DNA of 64,000 bases from assembly GCA_019262145.1 (NCBI GenBank), contig CP076745.1, forward strand, positions 927,093 through 991,092, in the 5' to 3' direction. Shown one piece after another: positions 35,448 to 42,074 of this stretch; position 1 is the first letter of the stretch; each line of letters opens with the position of its first letter. A model generated the notes under the pieces. It saw only the letters and a program-made list of their open reading frames with translations. It did not search any database and was not told where the DNA came from. The stretch is from Candidatus Methanogranum gryphiswaldense. GTDB taxonomy: Archaea; Thermoplasmatota; Thermoplasmata; Methanomassiliicoccales; Methanomethylophilaceae. A program made the translations under genes and the position numbers.

Positions 35448-36338
35448 TTAAGGCAAAGTTGTAACCTCTGCCCTTGGACCTGCGATATAGAATGTGTGTT
35501 CATGCTGAGATACTATGCCACCATTGATCTCTATCATTTGTGTATAACCGGAAAGTATACCGCGACGTAAAAGGTATCTTACATGTTTTTCAGCATCTGG
35601 AAAATCACAGCTTCTCGCACAGAATGCAAATGTACTGAACTCACCTTTCACATATTCCAAGAATTCTTGAGCTTTAGGATCGTCCACCTTACGTTCTCTA
35701 ACCACACGAACTATGTTTCCTTGAGGCCCATCGACGACTGCGCCTCCTCCATTTGTAGCAAACGGCTCTACGGCCATTACATGGCCTGTCTTTAAAATCG
35801 TACTATCTCCATTCGCATAACTCGGCACGGAAAACCCCGCATGTAGTTTATAAACCTCGATTTGGTGTCCGTTGAGATTGTCAATAGGTTTGAAACCTGC
35901 TTGATTTATCACCATCTCGACCACACGTCCGATATCTCCAAGTGTCGTACCTTCACCGACAAACTCTGCCACTGCGTTCCTAGCAAGCTTTGATGCTTCG
36001 ATCAATTCGGTATATTTCCTGGTACCGACTTCCACTGTGCCTGCTATGTCGCCTATATAACCGTCTATCTCAGCACCACAGTCGATCTTAACAACGTCCC
36101 CCAGCTCGAAAACCGTGGGATCATTGATACATGGTGTGTAATGAGCAGCAACTTCATTTCTGCTTATGTTACATGGAAACGCAAGTCCGCAACCGTGCTC
36201 TCTGATGTATCCCTCGACTTCCTGTGCGACATCATAGAGTTTACCGCCTGTTTTAACAAGCTCCATTCCTAACTCTCTAGCAGCTCCTGCCACCTTACCA
36301 GCTTTACGAAGTTTTTCTAATTGTTCGCTTGTCAGCAT
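35448..36338 (-). CDS. map: Methionine aminopeptidase, type II
   Basis: MetAP removes the initiator methionine. The 296-residue product is of the archaeal/eukaryotic type II class, with a 60-residue insert. Metal ligands are visible: aspartates in DCGAEIDGYIGDIAG, the histidine in LHAGFSVPSYAN, the glutamate in AVEPFAT, and the last glutamate in SQHEHTFYI. Length is normal. AGGAAG precedes ATG 36338, within the end of the small upstream frame at 36340-36537. It lies in the accessory region but is an essential housekeeping gene. Confidence 0.95.
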   Translation of the reverse strand: MLTSEQLEKLRKAGKVAGAARELGMELVKTGGKLYDVAQEVEGYIREHGCGLAFPCNISRNEVAAHYTPCINDPTVFELGDVVKIDCGAEIDGYIGDIAGTVEVGTRKYTELIEASKLARNAVAEFVGEGTTLGDIGRVVEMVINQAGFKPIDNLNGHQIEVYKLHAGFSVPSYANGDSTILKTGHVMAVEPFATNGGGAVVDGPQGNIVRVVRERKVDDPKAQEFLEYVKGEFSTFAFCARSCDFPDAEKHVRYLLRRGILSGYTQMIEINGGIVSQHEHTFYIAGPRAEVTTLP

Positions 36339-36339
36339 C

Positions 36340-36537
36340 TTAATACTTCCTCGATTTTTCTTCGCCTACATTTTCCATAAAATTTGAAGCTGTCATTATA
36401 TCTTGAGCATTGACATCGTATAAAAAATTACAGTCACTTGTCTTCAAACCTGAAACCTCCGATACGTTCAATCCGTGTTTTGCAATTTCCTCACCTTGAT
36501 CTTGAACATTACCGTGTTCAAAATTTGATGATTTCAC
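36340..36537 (-). CDS. Small hypothetical protein upstream of map
   Basis: A 65-residue acidic frame ends one base before the map start; the map ribosome site lies inside it. Upstream are GAGTGA four bases before its ATG and AATAAAATATGG, a good TATA box. The product (KHGLNVSEVSGLKTSDCNF) has no recognisable domain. Translation coupled to map would be natural. A leader without function for its product is equally possible. Confidence 0.45.
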   Translation of the reverse strand: MKSSNFEHGNVQDQGEEIAKHGLNVSEVSGLKTSDCNFLYDVNAQDIMTASNFMENVGEEKSRKY

Positions 36538-36611
36538 TCAATCTATTAACAGATTTATTTACCATATTTTATTCTTCTTTGATAAAATTCTCACGTCTTT
36601 TAACATCTTAG

Positions 36612-36736
36612 CTACCGTACACTGCGATAACCGACAGCATATGTCACGACTGTCCGATGGTCTAAGCGATAATGGACCTCAGAGACACGATCCATATCAC
36701 TACAAGATCATATCGGAACAGCTGAGATAGAGATAC
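36612..36736 (+). repeat. Dispersed repeat, copy 3 of 3 (truncated)
   Basis: Matches copies 1 and 2 from CGATAACCGACAGCAT onward but lacks an 11-12-base CTCCGCCGATGT block. It stops at AGATACGG, exactly where the tRNA-Arg 3' fragment begins. The missing right end of about 30 bases (GAATTGCAGATG...) is replaced by the tRNA sequence. Confidence 0.65.
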
Positions 36737-36764
36737 GGTTCGAATCCCTTCCTGCTCGCCTCTT
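36737..36764 (+). repeat. Inverted 28-base copy of the tRNA-Arg 3' end (att-like)
   Basis: GGTTCGAATCCCTTCCTGCTCGCC plus TCTT is identical to the minus strand of 36888-36915, which covers the T-arm and acceptor 3' strand of tRNA-Arg(CCT) and a few flanking bases. Integrases often use exactly this part of a tRNA, but normal integration leaves direct repeats; here the copy is inverted, 123 bases away. Confidence 0.8.
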
Positions 36765-36893
36765 TATATTCTGATATAAATCACATGATTAATACAAAAA
36801 TCTGATATCTAAAAACAAAATGCATATTGGAAATTATCTTGAACGAACCTTTCAGGAAAAAAACCCAGACAAATGTAATAGAAGACGAAGAGG

Positions 36894-36968
36894 CGAGCAG
36901 GAAGGGATTCGAACCCTCGGCTTGCAGCTTAGGAGGCTGCCGCCATATCCAGACTAGGCCACCTGCCC
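36894..36968 (-). tRNA. tRNA-Arg (anticodon CCT)
   Basis: On the minus strand, GGGCAGG pairs with CCTGCTC as a seven-base acceptor stem. The D-arm is GCCTAGTCTGGATATGGC, the anticodon stem GCAGC/GCTGC encloses CTCCTAA with anticodon CCT, and the T-arm GAGGGTTCGAATCCCTT is canonical. It reads AGG codons. No intron is present, and CCA is not fully encoded (GCC follows the stem). Confidence 0.93.
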
Positions 36969-37020
36969 GCGAGTTATCTGAGGCTAAAAGGTTATTGGAT
37001 AAAAGGTTTATGGATGGACG

Positions 37021-37037
37021 CCAGTGATATTCACTGG
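37021..37037 (-). terminator. Hairpin after FKBP gene
   Basis: CCAGTGA (37021-37027) and TCACTGG (37031-37037) form a stem with a three-base loop directly after the FKBP stop. Further downstream on the minus strand a CCTTTTATCC stretch follows. Confidence 0.55.
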
Positions 37038-37045
37038 CTGTGATC

Positions 37046-37726
37046 TCATTTCTTTGCCAAGGACCAGATCTCGATGAACTCGACTGTGTCGACACTGAAT
37101 GCCTCACGAAGTTCCGAGACGATCTTGAACCTTGCAACGGGCCATTCCTGGTGGAACTTTGTGACCTCGGGGAGTGTCACAACGACCTTGTCACCGGGGA
37201 ATGCAAACTCGAATCCCACAGCATCGCCGAAGTTGAGCTCGATGATGGCCTTCGCCTTCTCGACCTGTTCCTCGATGATCTCTGTGACAGTGATCTTGTA
37301 GAGGAGATCGTGTCCTGCGAGGGGGTTGTTGAAATCGACCTTTACGCGGCCTGCACCTGCGGACATGACTATTCCGGATTTGTTGCCGAGTGTGACCTGA
37401 AGTCCTGGGTAGGGGTTGATCTCCTGCTTGTAGAACTCTCTGATCGGATAGATCTCGATGAATTTGGGGTCCCTTACACCTGCTGCTTCTTCACATGGAA
37501 CGGCGACCTCGATCTCCTTTCCAACCTCTGCGGTCTCGAGGGCTTTCTCGAGTGCGGGGAAGAGCTTCTTGGAACCTACCACATATGCCATTGGGGCGTA
37601 GTGGTATTTCTCGTTGTATATTCCTGCGTCTTTAGCGACCTGTTCGACGGTGGTGTCGTAGAGTCTCTCTGTGTCGGCAAAGTATGCCTTGTAGTCCATG
37701 CGGATCATTTTCTTAACGTCTGCCAT
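37046..37726 (-). CDS. FKBP-type peptidyl-prolyl isomerase, SlyD-like
   Basis: The 226-residue product is a long archaeal FKBP/SlyD-type foldase. It has YDTTVEQVA and the IF-domain insert with PALEKALETAEVGKEIEV, then IEIYPIREF and GHDLLYKITVTEI (the return to the FKBP domain) and a C-terminal extension. It catalyses proline isomerisation and chaperones folding in the cytoplasm. GGTGA lies before ATG 37726. The promoter region carries an unusual inverted repeat around the TATA box (37763-37795). Codon use here looks biased toward highly expressed genes (many G/C third bases). Confidence 0.93.
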   Translation of the reverse strand: MADVKKMIRMDYKAYFADTERLYDTTVEQVAKDAGIYNEKYHYAPMAYVVGSKKLFPALEKALETAEVGKEIEVAVPCEEAAGVRDPKFIEIYPIREFYKQEINPYPGLQVTLGNKSGIVMSAGAGRVKVDFNNPLAGHDLLYKITVTEIIEEQVEKAKAIIELNFGDAVGFEFAFPGDKVVVTLPEVTKFHQEWPVARFKIVSELREAFSVDTVEFIEIWSLAKK

Positions 37727-37762
37727 GATTATTCACCATTTATTAATGAATGTAATAGATTT

Positions 37763-37795
37763 GGCGATACTCTACTTTATATTAAAGTTATCGCC
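37763..37795. promoter_or_regulatory. Inverted repeat flanking TATA box of FKBP gene
   Basis: TTGGCGATA (left arm, GGCGATA at 37763-37769) and TATCGCCCAA (right arm, TATCGCC at 37789-37795) enclose CTTTAATATAAAG, itself the likely TATA box on the minus strand. The arms match over seven bases. The arrangement suggests a regulator that blocks or aids TBP binding. Confidence 0.55.
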
Positions 37796-38052
37796 CAACA
37801 AGGATCTTCAAACCTCATCGTTTTATGCGAATCCAGTATCGTGAATAATAATTATGGGGTCAAAACAATGACAGACACATAATTTCTCATCATATGGTCA
37901 TCCAATAACGATACGCCGTATCATCCTCCGAGGATGCATCGAATAAGAAAAATAATGTGCGATCACCTATCCAGCACTTGGATTTATATCATTATTTATC
38001 GATGATAACATGAAAACCATTAAAAACAAGATACCCATACCGTCGATTCAAA

Positions 38053-38129
38053 GCCACCTTTGCATAGCCCGGTAGTGCGGCTGACTTGTAATCAGCAGGT
38101 CGGGGATTCGAATTCCTCAGGTGGCTCCA
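38053..38129 (+). tRNA. tRNA-Thr (anticodon TGT)
   Basis: GCCACCT pairs with AGGTGGC; the anticodon stem GCTGA/TCAGC encloses CTTGTAA with anticodon TGT; the T-arm GGGGATTCGAATTCCTC is canonical. Discriminator T and an encoded CCA (38127-38129) follow. It reads ACA (and, by wobble, other ACN) codons. No intron. Confidence 0.95.
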
Positions 38130-38264
38130 CTTCTTCTTATCCTTTTGAAAAATGGTGATTTATTTTTCTATTCATGTATGTTCATATTTGATCTTTGACC
38201 GAATTCTGTCAAGAAATCGTCAAAAAGCATCACAGATAAATATACAATCTGCAAGCATTCCACG

Positions 38265-38795
38265 ATGAAAATGATCGTTACGATGCTACCTTTAAAAGAA
38301 CAGGGTGTAGCCACATTCAAACACGATGTGCAAGAAGCGTTCCAATTCGGCTTCGAAACGGAATTCAGAAAATGCGAAGAAACTATCCTTCCAGAGAAGG
38401 ATATAAATGATTCGCTGAACGCAAAGGGAGCTGAAGCCTACTGGGCTATCGCCGACGGGACCCCATGCGGTGGAGCCGTCATAAATATCGATGCTGATGC
38501 ACACCACGGCCATCTAGATTTGTTGTTTGTAAATACAGATCAACAAAGATCGGGAATCGGATACGCCATTTGGAAGGCCCTCGAAGATATGCATCCCGAG
38601 ATCAATGTTTGGGAAACATGCACACCTTATTTTGAGAAAAGGAACATCCATTTCTACGTGAACAAATGCGGTTTCCACATCGTTGAATTCTACGGTCCGT
38701 TCCATCGTGACCCTAATTCTCCCGAGGGAGTTGGCGGAATGCCAGCAGAACAGGGAGATTATATGTTCAAATTCGAAAAGAATATGATTAGATGA
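38265..38795 (+). CDS. GNAT family N-acetyltransferase
   Basis: The 176-residue product has the GNAT pattern: GHLDLLFVNTDQQRSGIGYA with the acetyl-CoA pyrophosphate loop (QRSGIG), and FYVNKCGFHIVEFY near the end. Length is normal. The substrate is unknown. It stands alone between tRNA-Thr and an unannotated stretch. Confidence 0.85.
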   Translation: MKMIVTMLPLKEQGVATFKHDVQEAFQFGFETEFRKCEETILPEKDINDSLNAKGAEAYWAIADGTPCGGAVINIDADAHHGHLDLLFVNTDQQRSGIGYAIWKALEDMHPEINVWETCTPYFEKRNIHFYVNKCGFHIVEFYGPFHRDPNSPEGVGGMPAEQGDYMFKFEKNMIR

Positions 38796-39532
38796 GATAA
38801 ATGATCTTTCAAGAGCAGACACACACAGCACACCAGAAGAAGAGAAGCACGACCTTCATGCCGATGTTCTTGGAACAAATGCGCACGCATCTTTGATTTG
38901 CCGATATCGGCCGTACACATTCCTTTCCATCGAAGAAAATTGTTCTGTTCGTAGCTTTCTCAATGACCTGTTTATCAAAATTAGTCATATCGTCAAACGA
39001 ATACTTTGTCTCTTTCAGCAAAAACTGATGTGGAAGGCGCACTTCCACAAAACAGTTGCCGTTACGATATGTCTGCATTGCTTCTTCCCATCATCTGATG
39101 CCTATCTCTCCCCTACATATCGTCGTAATCATGCTCGGCCTTGCATCAATATTGAGTGAAAAACTCAATTTTTCACTTGAATAAGAAAAAGATGTATTTT
39201 CCTTCCCCCTTGTATAATATAGCGTTTTCGTGATAGTGACTATTGCATTTTCGTGATTTTATTTCCACATGGTTTCTCAGAGACCCAAATCGATCTCGTA
39301 TTTGACGTTTACATTGTTAATTTACATAGCATCCATCTGACCTATGATTCTTGTACTTTCCACTTGATATACGTTTATACGCAACCATTTTTGATAATTG
39401 TACAAACACATGGTATCCTCAAAATACACAATCACTTCAAAGGTACATTATCACCTTCGTGAATGATCAGATAATAAAGTATGCTGTGCCCTCAATCACA
39501 GTTAAATAATCCCAAACCTTCGTTCCCGCAAC
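38796..39532. other. Region without a confident gene
   Basis: A minus-strand frame of 89 codons at 38809-39078 (with KETKYSFDDMTNFDKQVIEK) has somewhat gene-like composition but no clear ribosome site or family, so it is left as doubtful. Other notable points: ATTGAGTgaaaaACTCAAT hairpin near 39153-39171, and a direct repeat GC(G/A)TTTTCGTGAT at about 39222 and 39245. GTTAAATAATCC at about 39501 is a plausible TATA box for the next gene. Confidence 0.4.
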
Positions 39533-40486
39533 ATGTCCTTCAGATACAGCTCATTGGAAGATTCTATCGTCAACGTAATCAAGAAAAACGTCGAAGGGAA
39601 GGACATAGGTGTGGCATTCTCCGGCGGACTGGATTCGGGACTGGTGTCGGCAATATCCAAGAGATACGCCAATTCGGTAACGCTTTACACATGCGGCACC
39701 GACAAAGCGTACGATGTCCTCATGGCAAGAGAACTCTCCGAGAAACTGGAACTCCCGTGGGTGCACGCTAGGATATCAATAAACGACATCGAGGAACGCC
39801 TCAAGGAAATGATGGTCGCCACGGATACCACAGACCCATTCACCCTCTCATACGAACTACAATTGTACTGCGTGTGCATGACGGCGAAAGAGGACTATAT
39901 CGTCACCGGCCAAGGCGCGGACGAATACTTCATGGGGTGCGCCAAATTCATAGACCAGCCTGATGAGGATTACGAGGTCCTGAAGGATTCTGCGGTCGGA
40001 AGGCTTATAGATGTTTCCGTCCCCTGCGAGAGAAGGATCGCGGCACATTTCAAGAAGGAATTGATCTATCCCTATATGGACGACGCTGTTGTATCCGAGA
40101 TAAAGAAGATAGACCCCGAAATACTCAGACCCACGGACATGGACTCCAGGAAATCGGTATTGAAAGAGATCGCAATGGACCTCGGATATCCGTTCCTTAC
40201 AACCAGGAAAAAGAAGTCGTCGCAATACGGCTCCGGTACCACAGATCTTGTACGCGCATTGGCCAGACAGAGGAAGATGAAATACAACGAGTATATCGAA
40301 TCATTATGCGATGAGGTCCTATCTGGAACGCCGTCAAGGAAGAAGACCGCGGCCGTCTACGCCCGCATAGATCCGATACTGAAGGCGGAAGCAGAAAGGA
40401 TCCTTCAAGAACAGGGGTCATCACCATCCGAAGCCGTGGATATGCTCTACCGCAAGATCGTAGCAGATTACAACAATAAAGACTGA
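39533..40486 (+). CDS. Asparagine-synthetase-like ATP pyrophosphatase with RelB/DinJ-like tail
   Basis: The 317-residue product is an N-type ATP pyrophosphatase of the asparagine synthetase C-terminal class: SGGLDS at residues 30-35, TGQGADE (the family's GxGADE site), and YPYMDDAVV. The glutamine amidotransferase domain is absent, as in several archaeal relatives, so the amide donor would be ammonia or another protein. From about residue 273 the tail AAVYARIDPILKAEAERILQ, then GSSPSEAVDMLYRKI closely follows the ribbon-helix-helix pattern of RelB/DinJ antitoxins. This fusion is unusual. No toxin gene is adjacent. Confidence 0.85.
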   Translation: MSFRYSSLEDSIVNVIKKNVEGKDIGVAFSGGLDSGLVSAISKRYANSVTLYTCGTDKAYDVLMARELSEKLELPWVHARISINDIEERLKEMMVATDTTDPFTLSYELQLYCVCMTAKEDYIVTGQGADEYFMGCAKFIDQPDEDYEVLKDSAVGRLIDVSVPCERRIAAHFKKELIYPYMDDAVVSEIKKIDPEILRPTDMDSRKSVLKEIAMDLGYPFLTTRKKKSSQYGSGTTDLVRALARQRKMKYNEYIESLCDEVLSGTPSRKKTAAVYARIDPILKAEAERILQEQGSSPSEAVDMLYRKIVADYNNKD

Positions 40487-40594
40487 GTTCTGTACTTCAC
40501 GATCGGCATGTACGTTGTTCAGATCTCTGAGATCGCTCCAACTTGATCGCAAATTTTTGTCTTGACTGCAAAGTCCATCAGATGTGCCCAATTA

Positions 40595-41767
40595 TCATTC
40601 CTTACCGATTATCTTGAATGATTTGTATGACTCACCGTCATCTATGTACATCTTAGAATCCTTTGCACCAGCCTCGAGTGCCTCAAGATTGTATTTAGCA
40701 GGTTCGTAACCGCCATTCAAAGCAAGTTCGAACATTTCTTTGGCCTTTGCCCTATCTGCCTTGACACCAATGCCCATGGCGTACATAGAACCAAGATTGG
40801 AGGATGATTCAGCAAATCCTCCCGCAGATGCTTTACTGAACAGATCAAAGGCCTTCTTCGTGTCCTTAAGGACACCGACACCGTTGAGATACAGAAGTCC
40901 CAGATTGTTCATGGATTCCAAAGAACCTTTCTCCACGGCCTTTGAAAGATAGATCACTGCTTTCCTTTGGTCCTGATCCACACCGAAACCGAACATATAT
41001 GCTGTGCCTACCGCGGCCATGCACCTGGGATGACCGACGGAGGCCCCCCTCTCATAACATTCAAAGGCCTTCTTCCGGTCCTGCATAGCATGCGGACCGC
41101 CATGGTCGTATGTACATCCTAAAGAGAACAAGGCATCCGGACATTTCTCCACCGCGGCCTTCTTGAGATACTGGAATGCCCTAAAATCATCCGGCGATTT
41201 CATACCGAGGCCCAAAGTATACATCAGATACAGGTCGTATTGAGCAAATTTGTGGCCCTCGTCCGCGACCGCTGTCAGAAGTTCCAGCGCCTTGCTGAAA
41301 TCCTCTCTGTCGGGATCTGTGAGGTACATTGTACCCAATCTGAACTTCGCCTCTAGATTGCCCTGTGCTGCGGCCTTCTCATACCACTCAGCTGCCTTTG
41401 CGGTGTTCTCCTTCACACCGTCACCTCTCTCGTAGGTGAGCCCCAAATAGAACTGCGCCTGCTCAAGCCCCTGCTCTGCAGCCTTGCCGCACCATTCCAG
41501 ATACTTCGAAGGGTCTTTCTTTACCCCTTCCCCTTTCATGTACATTACAGCAACAGCTAATTGACCTTCAGCACTTCCTTGCTCGGCCGCCTTCATATAC
41601 CATTTGAAGGCCTTCTTGGGATCCTTCTTCACCACATGGCCTTCAGCATAGGCTGTACCAACATACAACTGAGCTTTCAGCTCTCCTTTCTCTGCGTCCT
41701 TAACGACTTCCTCAAAGGTAGGCACAACAACGATAAGCGCGTCCAAAGTTATTGAATCATCGGTCAT
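40595..41767 (-). CDS. Sel1-repeat protein
   Basis: The 390-residue product consists of about nine Sel1-like repeats of 36 residues, e.g. AQFYLGLTYERGDGVKENTA and SMNNLGLLYLNGVGVLKDTK. These form a superhelical scaffold for protein interactions. There is no signal peptide, so it is probably cytoplasmic. Sel1 proteins are common in gut microbes and are often near surface-protein genes. The N-terminal 30 residues and the last 30 are unique. Confidence 0.9.
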   Translation of the reverse strand: MTDDSITLDALIVVVPTFEEVVKDAEKGELKAQLYVGTAYAEGHVVKKDPKKAFKWYMKAAEQGSAEGQLAVAVMYMKGEGVKKDPSKYLEWCGKAAEQGLEQAQFYLGLTYERGDGVKENTAKAAEWYEKAAAQGNLEAKFRLGTMYLTDPDREDFSKALELLTAVADEGHKFAQYDLYLMYTLGLGMKSPDDFRAFQYLKKAAVEKCPDALFSLGCTYDHGGPHAMQDRKKAFECYERGASVGHPRCMAAVGTAYMFGFGVDQDQRKAVIYLSKAVEKGSLESMNNLGLLYLNGVGVLKDTKKAFDLFSKASAGGFAESSSNLGSMYAMGIGVKADRAKAKEMFELALNGGYEPAKYNLEALEAGAKDSKMYIDDGESYKSFKIIGKE

Positions 41768-42074
41768 AGATACACAATTAGTTGCAAGATAAAAATTTGT
41801 ACAAAACTAATCGAAAAGTATTTGATTACATCCAACTGTATATTAGATTTGCCGTGGGCGTTCGATTATCTCGGGCTCTATCCATTTGTGCTTAGCGATA
41901 TAGGTGGAAACACTGTTCACGGCAATTAGTCACAACATTCTTACTTTTTGACTTACAGTCGATGACTGAAATCCATAAAATAATGAATTGATCTAACGAT
42001 ATACGATGACACCGCTCAAATCGTTGTTATCCAGTATTGAACAGATTTATAATTTTCAACGACCTAGTTGACTC
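41768..42074. other. Divergent intergenic region
   Basis: No gene is seen. AGATTTATAATTTTC (about 42044-42058) is a good TATA box for the surface protein gene, giving a leaderless transcript. Confidence 0.55.

Noticed and set aside
37040-37882. Long plus-strand open frame opposite the FKBP gene
   Set aside because: It is rich in cysteine, leucine and aspartate, a composition expected from the complement of a biased coding frame, and the minus-strand FKBP is a clear family member.
38809-39078. Minus-strand frame of 89 codons
   Set aside because: Composition is acceptable but there is no convincing start, ribosome site, promoter or family; kept only as a remark in the gap entry.
39533-40486. 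Classical toxin-antitoxin locus
   Set aside because: The RelB/DinJ-like segment is a tail of an ATP pyrophosphatase, and no toxin gene lies beside it.
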